Assembly (NCBI GenBank): GCA_905250025.1
Contig: CAJNOJ010000043.1
Coordinates: forward strand, 434,001 to 498,000
Length of the DNA: 64,000 nucleotides
Source: Adineta ricciae
Taxonomy: Eukaryota > Rotifera > Eurotatoria > Adinetida > Adinetidae
Reading direction: 5' to 3'
Position numbers and translations under genes: made by a program. Under the pieces are notes generated by a model, which was not told the origin of the DNA, searched no databases, and saw nothing but the letters and a program-made list of their open reading frames with translations. Below, in pieces: positions 12,401 through 24,390 of the stretch (within the stretch, counting starts at the first letter, position 1; the number at the start of each line of letters is the position of its first letter).

Positions 12401-13287
12401 TTTTGTTGAGAATGCTTCAAATCTCAAGTTTTTTTAAAATATTCTGTGATGATTATCAGTTCTATTGAAATCTCGCAATTGTTATTCAGTGAGCCGTTCT
12501 CCCTCATTCATCTTTTTACATTTTTTTTTGTATATTGATTTTTTAATGTTTAATAATATTCACAATTCTAGCGAAGGAATAGCAATTAAAAACTTATCGA
12601 GTATCATCAGCAAGCAGGAGATAGCTTAAGAAGACCTTCAAGCAATTTGATTAGTATGCAGATTGGTTTTTGTAAGAAGAAAAAGGATTGCTGTTGGTGT
12701 GAAACTTCTTGTCTTATATTCAAGGATGTTGCCATTGTGATGAAGAGATCATTTGTAATCTGCTTTTTATAAATCGTAATCGTATCGAACCGTGTCAAGT
12801 AAATAGTCAATGCGGCATAGAAATAACGAGCGACACTCATGGGAAGTTTCGGTATCACACAAACTCTTGTTTTTTATTATTGTTCCTACTCGCGCACATA
12901 AAACACGAAGAACAAGAAAAGAAAAAGAGAGAGAAAAAAAACTGAAATCAAGGAAGCACACAAGACAATTTTGCGCGGTAGCAAAAAGAAAACAACTGAA
13001 ACAAAAGACCAAAAGAGACAATAATCAGTGTGGTGATGTTCCTTTCCATCATGAAATAAATAATCATAGAAAGAAGAAAATGTTTTGGGTTTTTTATGGA
13101 ATGTAGTTAGTTTCTTATTCGCAAAGTTCTTTTTCTGAAAGCGCCGTACGACGAATGGACGGAACAACCGACCTACTACATTACTGTTCTATACATGTAT
13201 GTTGTCGTTGTCAAACAAATAACAGCAAAGAGAGAGAGAAACAAACAAAAATGAAAGTTCAACAGCAACAGGTAAACGCTCGAGTAT
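12401..13287. other. Intergenic region, no gene seen
   Basis: Convergent gap between the receptor gene and RBM12. It is AT-rich, with an A/G-rich block near 12900-13020. The short open frames are low-complexity. Confidence 0.5.
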
Positions 13288-15920
13288 TTATCTTTGTTGA
13301 AGATAGATTTTGCGCGACATGAATTCTTCATTATTTAATTCCCTAACAGCACGATTAGCATCATCAGAGGTTCCACAAGCAACAACACCAAAGCCTGTTG
13401 GTTTACCACTACCATCACAGCGAATTTTCAATGTTTCTGGAATAGGAGAATAGGGTTGAAGAAAATCTAGGATTGCTTCACGTGTTGCACGATAGGCAAC
13501 GTTTGATAGGACCAGAATGCGACCAACATATTCATTTAGTTCACTTGGTAATGGTGGTAAATTAGTTGCAGATGCAACTGGTGGCGTTGAAGAACGCCGA
13601 TCATTGAGCACCTTCTTATCATCACCTGGTTTCATATCCTGTCCTTGATCATCTTTTGGTATTCGTGGCGAATTGCGAGTATAGCCATATCCACCTGGCA
13701 AAAAAATATGTTTTAGAATTGGTATTTGTTTAGTCACAACGATTACCTTTATTGTTGTGTCCACCTTCCCATCTTGGTCTTTTCTCATTTCGTCGATCGT
13801 CATCTCTTTCGTAAAATTGTGGGTAACGTTTGACATTTGTTTGTGGAAAATGTTGATTCATTGTTGCAGCCGATGCTAAATCATTAGCTGTTAGTATTGG
13901 TGTAGTGGGCGCATTTTGAAATTCACTCAATGACATGGGTCGTAAATCTAACGTTCGTCCATGGAACATCTGTCGATTTTTCGTTTGAAATGCATGCTGA
14001 CATGATTGAGGATCGGGAAAATGAACGAAAGCTTCACCAGCACCGCGATTGAATCGATCAAATACTAATTTACAACCATCGATTTGAACAGGTATACCAG
14101 CAAAGAAATCATAGATTTGTTTTTCGGTAGTTGAATAAGGAATATTTCTTAACCGAAGACAAACAATTGGTTGATCTGAATTATTATTCATCCCTGTTGA
14201 ATAGGATGAGTCCGATGTGCGACGATACGTAGTTGGTGTCGGCAATAAATGACCAGAGTTGCCGTTACGATTGTTGCTGAGAGTCGGCTCCGGATGCAGC
14301 AGAGGTGGCCGACGAGCGGGACGATCCGGTCCACGTTTTAATGAATTTATTTCATTTTCCATATCGGGTTTTGTCATCCGATACATTTCAATTATTGCTG
14401 AACCTAAAACAGTTTGAAAATGCGGTGTTTTCTTCTCTGTAAATGGCAAGTATTTACCCATTTGTTCTCCATTGTAGAAGAAAGCCTTTTCTGCGTCAAG
14501 TTCGGTTTCGAATTCCACGAATGTTGGCCCATTCGTTGTATCTGCTTCGATAAATATTCCACCGGGACGATTAGTCACATTACAACCGGCAAAGAATCGT
14601 TTGACATCTTTTCGTTCGTAGGATTTCGGTAAACCTGTCACGCGAATGCAATTTTTCACTGCCGTAGCAGGTGCTTTCTTTGCAAGCGCTGGAACAAACG
14701 AATCAACAGCTGATGCAAATGTGAATTCATCGATCTTCTTTATATCTAATAGTGAATTGAAACATTGCATCCGACCATCTTGTGCCAGAAGGTCTGCAAG
14801 ATCTTTATTCGTGTGTAAACGCAGAACAATTTCGCCTGTACGTTGACCATTTTGATCATTGAGAATTTTGATATCCGAGAGATTTAGTTTATATTTGGAA
14901 AACAATTGTTTTATGTGATAATATGAATATCCAACAGGAATATTTTGAACACGAACATAACAGTCCTCAGCAATGGGATAGGAATTTTGAGTATCTTGGT
15001 TATGATTGCTAAATAAATTTGGACTTTGTTGAAAGAGAAGAGCAGCTCGTTGTTGCTGTTGCTGTTGTTGTTGTTGGTGTTGAAAAGCATTTGGGTACTA
15101 AATAGGAAAGGTTCAGTATACTTTTTCAAGATTTGCAGGATTATTTACTTGTGGATTCATCCATCCATTTGGTTGTTGTCCAAATTGTGCGAGAGGATTC
15201 GGAACCATTGGCAATTGAAACGGGAATTGTGCTTGTTGTGGCTGTGTTTGCTGATCTTTTTGGCCTAACGCTGCTAGTAAATGTTGAAAAGCCAATGGAT
15301 TTGTTCCATTCTGTGCTGCAGCTAATAACAAAAGATTTGTCGGATCGAGTGCTGGTGTTGGCTGTTGCACTGGTAATTGCTGTTGAGCTGTCTTTGCTTG
15401 AAATTCGGCAAGGATCGATGAAAGAGCGTTGGCTGACGGTATTTTTGATAGATTTGAAGTTGCTTGATCAGTTTGTTCGACAAAAGCTGGTTCTACAGCA
15501 ATAGTACTTGCCTTAATTGATGGAGCTGCACGAGCTTGTGCAATAACTTTTTGCATTTCAGATTGGCTACTTAAAAATAACTTGATCGGATTTCCACAAA
15601 TACTTCCTGTTTTCGTCATTGCCTGTCGAGCATCATCGTCCGAGATAAAATTAATGAAAGCATCACCTTTTTCACCGCCGACTAAAACACATCTGCACTT
15701 ATGGACATTTCAACATGATACTCTACTCACCGACATGCACACCACCGTCAGGAATGTTCAAACCGATAAAGAATCGGCGCTAGAAGGAAACATGGGTTTA
15801 GTTATATTTCAAAGACAGAACGGCAAAGTGAGAAAAACTTACAATATCAATAGCACGTGCCTCATTAGGTAAATTTTGTAATCGGATAATAATATTTGAT
15901 GATGAAGCACCAGTAGACAT
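13288..15920 (-). CDS. RBM12: RNA-binding protein 12 (SWAN-like), five RRM domains
   Basis: Starts at 15920 with an N-terminal RRM: IIIRLQNLPNEARAIDI, then (after a short intron) GGVHVGGEKGDAFINF and KLFLSSQSEMQKVI, which match the RBM12 N-terminus closely. A Gln/Pro/Ala-rich linker (PQQAQFPFQ, then poly-Gln coded near 15046-15077) replaces the proline-rich linker of vertebrate RBM12. RRM2 begins DCYVRVQNIPVGYSYYHIKQ, RRM3 NCIRVTGLPKSYERKDVKRF, RRM4 PIVCLRLRNIPYSTTEKQIY and RRM5 GRILVLSNVAYRATREAILD, ending GFGVVACGTSDDANRAV. That is the five-RRM order of the family. RBM12 is a nuclear RNA-binding protein of poorly known function. The last intron (about 13697-13747) joins NKG to GYGYT. Relatives such as ESRP or hnRNP H fit less well because of the N-terminal RRM. 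Confidence 0.88.
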
Positions 15921-16425
15921 AACTCGAGCTTTTTTCCTCTCTTATCAATAAATGATGATCAATAGCACCATGAAAATGAATAGCTTTTCGTTTGTTTTCT
16001 TTTTTTATCTTAGAAAAACACAATCACTGTTCTGAAAGAGAAAAGTCAGAGCATGGCAATTTGGCAGTTGAATTGGAGAAAATAGAGGAAAAAACAAAAG
16101 ACACGCCATAGTTTCATTATCTTTAATAGTTAATATCTTTCCGAGAGAAAAACGGTTAAGTTATAACAATGCCATTTCGATTCATGCAGATGATGATTAA
16201 TGATATACGTGTATATCTCTCGGGTGAAGATGATGTACTGAGTATGAGGCTCAAGATTGAGAAGAGAAAATCGATCTGTCTGATGCAATAAACAATAGAA
16301 TTAAACGCAGTTTATCTCGTATTACTATATTTGAAATATAAAGCAAAAAAAAATTCTCTGATTTATTCACAATAAATCTGACGTTTATTTTTTGCTCCAC
16401 TTACTTCCGTACATAATGAATATTC
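15921..16425. other. Intergenic region, no gene seen
   Basis: AT-rich spacer between RBM12 and the downstream end of the phosphopantetheinyl transferase gene, both on the minus strand. I see no coding or RNA signal. Confidence 0.5.
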
Positions 16426-17238
16426 TCAAGAAAATATATCTGTTTGTCTTTTCGTTTGAAATCTCTCCCAGGATATGAAATATTCTTGTTTATTCTCATC
16501 AAATGGTGTGCAACCATGAAGAATATCATCAATAGTTAATTCAACAAATAATTGACAAGGATTCGTCGTCGATAAGCATAAAGTTATTAGTTGTTGATCG
16601 TAGTCGTTTAAAAATATCATTTGTTCATCGAAACGTATTTTATCTGACGGTAATTGCTGATTAATTCGTAAAATTGTATCTGAAATAATCTCGTTTCTAA
16701 AAAAATTTTCTCTCTGAAGATGAAAATTTAATCTTAATAATGGAAAACCAATTCCAATACCTAACCATTTCACGTAACTTTCTTTCAATGACCATAGACG
16801 ATAAAAATTCTTCGGATTTCTTCCTATGAGTTCGAATTCGTCGAATGTAAACTTCTTTCGAAATAAATCATAGTTTTCTTGGCGTAATCGATTACTTTGA
16901 TAAAGAATTGTATCACAACCGATTTGACCGGCGAATGTCCCAGCAATCGAAACTAATTGATTGTGGTGCGAAAGATTAAAATCAAACAAATGATTGGACT
17001 TTAGATAAGGACGATTGGATTTTGTACGTTGAATTTCAAAAGATGAACTTTTCTCTTGAAAGACATGAGATAAGAGATAGCGAATTAGTAATTGCCCAAT
17101 CAATGCGAATTTTACATCACGTTCGTAAGCATATTCATCGATCCGTTGGATTTCTCGACTAGGAAGGCAACGATTAGCGTAGACCCATTGATCTCGTGTT
17201 GGTTTCCAATGATGACAATTGAAGTAGAAACGGTACAT
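16426..17238 (-). CDS. AASDHPPT: 4'-phosphopantetheinyl transferase (AASDHPPT type)
   Basis: Transfers phosphopantetheine from CoA to carrier domains of fatty acid synthase, mitochondrial ACP and the lysine pathway, turning apo- into holo-carrier protein. The 270-aa single-exon frame has the family blocks in order: RDQWVYANRCLPSREIQRI near the N-terminus (substrate-side motif W..A...L), NRPYLKSNHLFDFNLSHHNQ (the P1 block), IGCDTI (Mg-binding Asp; usually GxD) and the signature WSLKESYVKWLGIGIGFPL. It is somewhat shorter than human AASDHPPT (309 aa), mainly at the C-terminus. It lies 188 bp downstream of DHDH on the same strand. Confidence 0.93.
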   Translation of the reverse strand: MYRFYFNCHHWKPTRDQWVYANRCLPSREIQRIDEYAYERDVKFALIGQLLIRYLLSHVFQEKSSSFEIQRTKSNRPYLKSNHLFDFNLSHHNQLVSIAGTFAGQIGCDTILYQSNRLRQENYDLFRKKFTFDEFELIGRNPKNFYRLWSLKESYVKWLGIGIGFPLLRLNFHLQRENFFRNEIISDTILRINQQLPSDKIRFDEQMIFLNDYDQQLITLCLSTTNPCQLFVELTIDDILHGCTPFDENKQEYFISWERFQTKRQTDIFS

Positions 17239-17426
17239 TTTGATTTGAAAAAGAAAACAAAAAAATTGTTAAGGTCAACCGAAGATAAAAGAAATTAACC
17301 AATCAGAAACGAGTTTTATTCGCTAATCGTAATGCATTAATGCATTTGAAATCAATGGATAAATGTAGACTTCGGTTTTCGCTCTAATTAAAGCCAAAGC
17401 GCGGCTTAATGTTGAACAAAAAAAAG

Positions 17427-18527
17427 TTATTTGTGTGACTCAAGAATTTGTCGTCGACATTCTTCAATAATTCGGCCAATTTGCAACGAATTTTCGAGTG
17501 TCATCAATGGATGCTCAGTATTTTCATTCAAAATTTGTTCTCGACATGCCATTGCTTCATATCGTAAACCAGCTGAATGTTCAAAGTTGGTCTTTTTCAT
17601 TGTTTCCGGCAAAGGATCCTCAATGATTTGACCACTTGGTAGAATAATTTGAGTTGGACTCCAGAAATGGCTCGGAATGCTTACAACACCTAGGATAAAA
17701 TTTGATCCTGCACGAAAACACTCGTTATCAGTTCTATACCTTCAGTTCCATAGATTTTTAATGAACTAACTGATTCAATATCTTCTCCAAGACATGTTAA
17801 CACAGCCATTCGATTATCTTTGTATAACAATGTAATAGAAACCATCCGATCGCTTAATTGATTTTCATGTTCTTTAGTATGACCTACGGCTCGAATCGAT
17901 TCGGGCTCTTCATGGTTAAATGCAATCAAAGCAGCTTGAATTGGATAGCAACCAATCGCCATTAATGTGCTCCAAATTCCCACGGAGTTCAGATTTCGAA
18001 CACTGAAAGTGCATTCTACAAAAGTAACCTAAGATATTCAAATAAAACCAGAAGATTAGATTGAAAATAAACCCGAACAGATTTACTTTTCCAATTCGTT
18101 GAACTGCATCACGTAAATAATTATAAATAGGAAAAAATCGTGACCAAATGCCTTCCATAATAAAACTCTTAGTTTTCTTCGCGGCAGCAATAATTTCTTC
18201 AATTTCACTTGTGTTCATTGCTAATGGTTTCTCACAAAGAACATGTTTTCGATGATTCAATGCTTTAATGCATAAATCTCGATGAACTTGTTCAACCGTA
18301 CCGATATAAACAATATCAACGTTGGCATCTTGAAAAACTTCGTCTTGCGAGCCATAGATTTGCACTTTAGGGTCAAGTTGAAATTCGCGACCAAAATCTT
18401 CTGCTTGACTTTTACTTCGAGAGCCCACAGCAACAATACTATGTTCCTGGGGATCGCAAGTCAATAAAGCAAGACAAAAATCTTGACATATACGGCCCGT
18501 TCCAACAATTCCCCATCTCAATTGCAT
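17427..18527 (-). CDS. DHDH: Trans-1,2-dihydrobenzene-1,2-diol dehydrogenase / NADP D-xylose dehydrogenase
   Basis: Cytosolic NADP-dependent oxidoreductase of the Gfo/Idh/MocA family, which oxidises dihydrodiols and D-xylose. The N-terminal Rossmann motif is LRWGIVGTGRICQDF. The catalytic family block is HVLCEKPLAMNTSEIEEII (EKP signature), followed by FIMEGIWSRFFPIY. After two introns the C-terminal half reads VTFVECTFSV, LMAIGCYPIQAALIAF, SSLKIYGTEG and HFWSPTQIILPSG, ending SAGLRYEAMACREQI and LQIGRIIEECRRQI, all as in animal DHDH. Total length is about 330 aa, as in human (334). Start at the ATG 18525-18527; no earlier in-frame start makes sense. Confidence 0.93.
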
Positions 18528-19468
18528 AGTGTTTTCGTTTAGAATGAAGAAAAAAAAACGAATCGCTGATATTCATGATGTCGGTAGTTACTAAGAACAG
18601 ATAACAACGATTGTGTCGCTTTTCAATGGGATTTTGAAACGAAAATTTAAAGATGATTAGATCAGTCTTGATTGACTTTTTTTCATAACGATCATATTGA
18701 TCATCTCTAATTGCTTTTATTCTAAATTTCCGAAACGACTTCGTAAACAATATTCTCCTATTGAATTATCCAACGATGAAAGAAAGAAGAAACTTTTTCT
18801 TTTTGTCGTTGGAGGCAAAAGATCTTCGTTCGACAATAGCTCTTCGCATCATACTCATCATTTATTTTAAGAAAGAGCATCACTTGATTTTTGTGCCTTG
18901 TCATCTGGAATTAAATTTAGTTTTCATGTCAGAAATAATTCAATGTTATATATTCATCTAGTATAGCATGTCAAAAAGAAAATTGCTCATTTGTATAGAA
19001 TGAGAAGAGAGAAGGCGGCTTGGTCTCTCGTGTATTTTCTCTTGTGAAAAAAACGGGAAAATATTGTCTCTTCTCGATAATAATCAATCAGTAAAGTGGA
19101 TGAACGTTTCTTTACGAAGAAGAGAAGAAAAAAAAAGAAAGAGGATGTTGCATGTTGAACGAAGCGACTTACAATGAGATTGATAATAGTAACAAGAAGA
19201 TTTTCTCTCATCGTGAGATATTATTGATGATGATGATGAGGAGGAGGAGGATGAAGGAGAATGCAAGACTACAAGTTAAATCCCCTTGTCGCATTGTGCG
19301 AATTCGAGAAGAAAAAAACTCTACTCAATCGATGAGCTCTAATCAGCCGGAATGAAAACATGCAACAATCATATTTCTGATTCTCGCCAATGTGTCAACG
19401 ACTAAACGGTTAGAACAGTGTCAACAGATTTTTATTGTTTTTTTTCTCTTCTTCTCCTTTAAACCAAT
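18528..19468. other. Intergenic region, no gene seen
   Basis: Shared 5' region of DHDH (minus) and the glutamate receptor gene (plus). It includes a purine-rich GAT/GAG triplet run near 19227-19257. The frames are low-complexity only. Confidence 0.5.
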
Positions 19469-22400
19469 ATGAAGATGGCAATGATGAATTCCACTATTTA
19501 TTTATTTGTTATTGTTCTTGTACATATATGCATTACCGAAGCTATCTTGCATATACCTGTCGGTAAGATTTCTAATGGAAAATGTCAATATTGTCGTTTA
19601 TGAAACGAAAAAATTAAGTTTGCTGAGTGCAAGAAAGCGAAAATGATCGAATTTCGAACGATGATCGATTAGATACATAATGACATTTTCAACTACTATG
19701 CACAATTTTCTCTCAGTTGTTTTACTTCAAATCTTTTTCTCTTTGATAGGTCTAATGTTCAATGGCTATCGAGGTGATCTCTATTCACGTATCAATCCCT
19801 ATGCCCGTCAATATGTTCTCAATAAGCTCGAACGACGTTTTCAATACAATGTGACCGAATTGATCGATACCTTAGACTTGAATGATACTGATATTGATAC
19901 TTGGTCAACTTTATGTACTCAACTATCAAATGGAATCATGGCTATGATTGGTCAAGTTAGCCATGAAGACTTCGATTGGTTAGCTGGATTTTGCTCCGCG
20001 TATCAAGTGCCATTTCTTGGTTTAAACAATCATAATAATCGTGAAAATAACTATTACATGTCATTGATACCCGACGTTCTGCCAGCTCTACTGGCATTCT
20101 TACGCCGCTATCAGATTAATCAACTAGTCTATCTCTATGATGATACCATTGGAGCATATCGACTGAAAAACTTAATGGAAATGCAAACGACAAACAAAAT
20201 TCATAATTTAAATATAATTAGCCGATATCTTGGCAATCCCGATGATTCTTATGACCTCTTGCAAAACGTTGAAATGATGACCCATGCTTCACCACGCGTA
20301 TTGCCAATAACAAGTACAATATCGCGATCGCATGGACGATACATTGTGCTTGATTTTCAATCCTTAGAAACCTATCGAATTGTTATGGACAAAATCAAAC
20401 ACCGAGGAATGACCACGGCTGATTATCATTACATCATACTTTCATTGAATGCTAAACAATTGGATATGACTTATTTTCGATACGGTGGTGTCAATGTGAC
20501 GTTTTTTGCTCTGCCATCTGATCCGAATATTCATGATAATCAAACCTTACACTCATACGAGACGTATCTCAATGCCACAAAGAACCTCGATGAAAAGAAT
20601 GGTCCACTTATCGAATCCTTATTAATTGTCGACGCGTGGGAAACACTGTTACGAACAATCAATCGTATGCTCATCTCAGCAAACGAAACACGTGATAAAT
20701 TGAAAGTCTTTCGACAAGGCCGATTCTACAATGGTCTAACACCTGGCATTGATTGCCGCAATAATCATATTCAGGCATGGTCTGCTGGTCAAATCTATTT
20801 AGAAAACCTACTGAATACTACATTTGATGGTTTAACTGGCCATATACAATTTTCGAACACAACAGGACAACGAACGAATTACACATTGGATGTCTATCGT
20901 GTAACAGGAAATGCCATGCCAAAACATATTGGATACTTCCGCGCACCGAATACACTTGAGGTATTTATTATTTAGATTGGTGTTAGAAAATTGAGCATGG
21001 ACCTTGATTGATCATTTGATATTCATCACACATGGAATGACTGAGTAAATGTTATTAACGAAATTGAATGAATATTTCCCTGAGGAGGGAGACTGACATT
21101 TTCATTTTCATCGTGAAAGAACTAAGTTTTGGTTTTTCCATTTATTTTAGGTCACTGACGATTCGTCATTTCGTTTTCGGATGTCATATGATAATCGCAC
21201 ACGACTAATCGTCACTATCCTGGATGAACCATTTATGATGTTGAAGAAAAGTCGGAATGATACATTAACCATAAAGAATATTGAACGCGGTACTATTCTC
21301 GATCCATCGATGGTCGAAGGATTCTGCGTCGATCTAGCTTACGCTATATGTCATGAAAAACTACAATTACCCTACAAATTTCTCATTGAAACCAAATACG
21401 GTAATGAAGTACAAAAAGGTGTTTGGAATGGCATGATCGGTGCACTAGTTAATCGCGATGCCGATCTATCTATTGCATCGTTAACCATCAATGGTGCTCG
21501 AGAAAAAGCAGTAGATTTTTCCAAGCCATTTATTGACTTAGGTATATCAATTATGATACGCAAGCCGGAAAAACAAAAGCCAGGTGTTTTCTCTTTTATG
21601 GCACCATTATCCAAAGAAATTTGGATCTGTGTGATCGTGTCTTATTTATTTGTCAGTGCCATTCTATTTTTCGTCAGTCGAACGTCTTCCTACGAATGGT
21701 ATTTCGAAAATGAAACCGACGTCGTACCACGAAATAAATTTTCCATGCAAAATGCACTATTTTTTTCCTTTGCCGCTTTCATGCACCAAGGTGTCGATCT
21801 TTTGCCCAGATCATTTTCAGGTATGTATTCATGAACATAATTTTATGACATAGACGTTCGTTTGTCTTTCAGGTCGAGTAGTCACAAGTGCTTGGTGGTT
21901 CTTTAGTTTAATTCTGGTTTCATCCTACACTGCCAACTTAGCGGCTTTCTTAACGGTCGAGAAACTAGTAACACCAATTGAAAGTGTGGAAGATCTTGCT
22001 AAACAAACGGAAATTCGTTACGGAACAGTCAAGGGCGGTTCAACAATGGCATTTTTCAATAAGTCGACATTGATTACATTTAAACGTATGTGGGATTTTA
22101 TGCAGCAGCATAAGGATGATGTTTTCGTCACGTCCAATCATGAAGGGATTGAGAAAGTTCGCCGATCGAAAGGCAAATTTGCTTTTCTTCTTGAATCTAC
22201 ATTGAATGAATATGTTAATGAACGGTATCCATGTGACACAATGCGTGTGGGAGAAAATATTGATGCCAAAGGCTATGGTATTGCTACTCCACTCGGATCG
22301 GATCTACGCGAAGCGATTAATATTGCTGTATTAGAATTGACAGAAAGTGGATTTCTCGAACGTTTGAAACAAAAATGGTATTACGAACGAAGTGAATGTA

Positions 22401-22816
22401 CCAATGTCGGCACAAAGGATTCAAAGCAAAGCACAGAACTGAATCTGGCTAATGTTGCCGGCATGTTCTATGTTTTAATTGTTGGCCTTGGTGCCGCGAT
22501 GGTCATTGCATTTCTAGAATTCTTATTAAAAGCTAAAATAGATTCGACACGATTGAATCAGAATATACGCGAAGTTATGCGACGCAATCTACGAATTTCG
22601 ATCACAGGCATCGATTTCGATGAAAAACAACAACATGCCGATTATTGGCCACTACAAGCACCATCTCAGACGAGTCACATTCATCCCGAAACGGAACGAA
22701 CCGCAACTGTTTCAAGCACTTATGATTTAATGCGACAAGGAGACTCCAATGGTTATAACGAACAAAAAGATTTGACTTTCCGTGGTTCTAAGCGCGATAA
22801 TATCTCTCATCTCTAA
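19469..22816 (+). CDS. Ionotropic glutamate receptor, kainate/AMPA-like
   Basis: Four exons (19469-19562, 19750-20960, 21151-21820, 21873-22816) join in frame to 972 aa. Exon 1 codes a signal peptide ([16 protein letters not shown]). The amino-terminal domain follows to about residue 435. The ligand-binding domain has [18 protein letters not shown] (Thr and Arg that grip glutamate), [12 protein letters not shown] (Ser-Thr pair) and [12 protein letters not shown] (Glu that binds the amino group). M1 is [19 protein letters not shown], the pore loop is [16 protein letters not shown]3 holds [13 protein letters not shown], and M4 is [20 protein letters not shown]. The cytoplasmic tail is about 120 aa. 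Where AMPA and kainate receptors have PLT, this one has SLT, as in GluN2. The pore Q/R-site residue is His647 (CAC). It should form a glutamate-gated cation channel at the plasma membrane. Confidence 0.92.
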
Positions 22817-23165
22817 ATACTTTTCTTTCATTGTTCATAATATATGTATACTGTATGTATTAATATTTTTTTTTAAATAGATATCTATTAATCTTCAATA
22901 ATTTCTCGCGAATAAAAAGTTCAATCACACATTAGAAAGTATCCTTTTCTTGTTGTTGATTACACAACAACGCACTTTTCTCTCAGTTGAAAGAGAATGT
23001 CATTGTGTTTCATTCGCAATTTCTGGAAATCTCGGAGGATGTCTACATGACTGAGTATGTCTTAACAAGCGGAAAATTCAGCTTATGCTTATCTTATCGG
23101 ACATTTTGTTTAGATAAGAAATTGAAGATGCGAATTTATTAGAGACTGAAATACGACAAATAATA

Positions 23166-24390
23166 TTAATCGCCATTCGCGCCATCGTTTGCTGGTAATC
23201 CATTGATTTTGCGAGATAATCGAGGTCCGTTTGCTACTACCGTGTTTGCACGATCAGCTGAGACATTTTGTTCAAATGATTGTTGATTGATAAAATGAAA
23301 ACTATATTGAGTGGATGTACTAATGTAGAGAATTGGAATCCAGATAACTGATGTTTTGGCAAAGCAAGCACATAAGAATGTTGTCAAGGGCGGGAGAGCA
23401 TAATCTTTTCCTCGAAATGCCGAAACAAAGAATGTTATAGCGTAAGGCGTCCATGTGAAAATGAATCCACATGTTGTTATGATAATACCTAAAAATGAGG
23501 AAAACAGTTGCTTCGCGACCGAGAAAGCAATCGTTTACTTTTTACAATTCGCCGTTCCATTGCGATACGGCGTGCATTCAATGCGGTCTGAATTCCTCTC
23601 TCGATCTTTGAATGCATCCGCTTTAATCCTTGTACAGTAATCGTATTTGCTGTGATCAGAATAATTAATGGAATCAAATACACCACAATAAAGAGGAAAA
23701 ATAGATATGATACATATGAAAAACGACGATCGTACCAATTGATGCAACACGACGTTCGAGCTCCCTAAATTTCAATGAATCGTAACAAGATACATAGCTG
23801 ACCATCATTACTCACCTCCATGGTGTATTCATTCCATCCAACTAGGGGCAATATTGTCCATATGAAAGCGATAAGAATTGCAACGACGGAAATGATAACG
23901 CATTTTCTTGCCTGAAATTATTTGTAATGAACATTTAACATGGAATGATTTATCTTACTGTCACGTCTTTCGCTTTGAATGGTCGAACAATGATGTAACA
24001 TCGACTAAGACTAACTCCGCAAAGTAAGTATGAACTTGAGCATCCGTATAAAAATGCAACCAAGGCACTAAATTGACAGCCAGCTCGTTGGTATAGCCAT
24101 TGACAATAGATTGACGACGTGCCGGTTAATGGTAAAATTGTGCAGGAAGCGAAAAACCCTATTCCAGCAATGAACATGACGAATATATTCGATGGTGATC
24201 GAAGTTGCTTATATCGAACGAAACCATAAAGTAATGCTCCATTACAAACGATTCCAACAAACGAAGCGACACATAAGAAGATGCCAACAATACGCACGGG
24301 ATTACAATCGATTGGCGTTGGACGACTCCAAAATAACGGATCATCAGGCGACAGACTTTCATCGATGATTGAAGAGTAATTGAACGACAT
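23166..24390 (-). CDS. Opsin, retinal-binding GPCR with degenerate DRY and NPxxY motifs
   Basis: Four exons (24390-23959, 23911-23816, 23764-23539, 23488-23166) join in frame to 358 aa. The seventh helix FLCACFAKTSVIWIPILYI has the opsin retinal-Schiff-base lysine in the AKTS context (residue 296 of this model). The second extracellular loop LVGWNEYTMEGARTSCC carries the opsin EG..TSC signature, so both the Glu181-type counterion and the disulfide Cys are present; its partner Cys is in QRAGCQFSALVAFLYG. The residue at the vertebrate Glu113 position is Ser. DRY is replaced by SRC (LSRCYIIVRPF), CWxP by TWTP and NPxxY by IPILY. It is convergent with the glutamate receptor gene (349 bp apart). 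An acceptor 14 bases upstream of the ATG suggests a leader exon. The subclass (r-opsin, peropsin or other) cannot be set without a tree. Confidence 0.88.

Noticed and set aside
21181-21834. Glutamate receptor as a potassium-selective AvGluR1-type channel
   Set aside because: The pore loop has AFMHQGVD and no potassium-channel-like filter.
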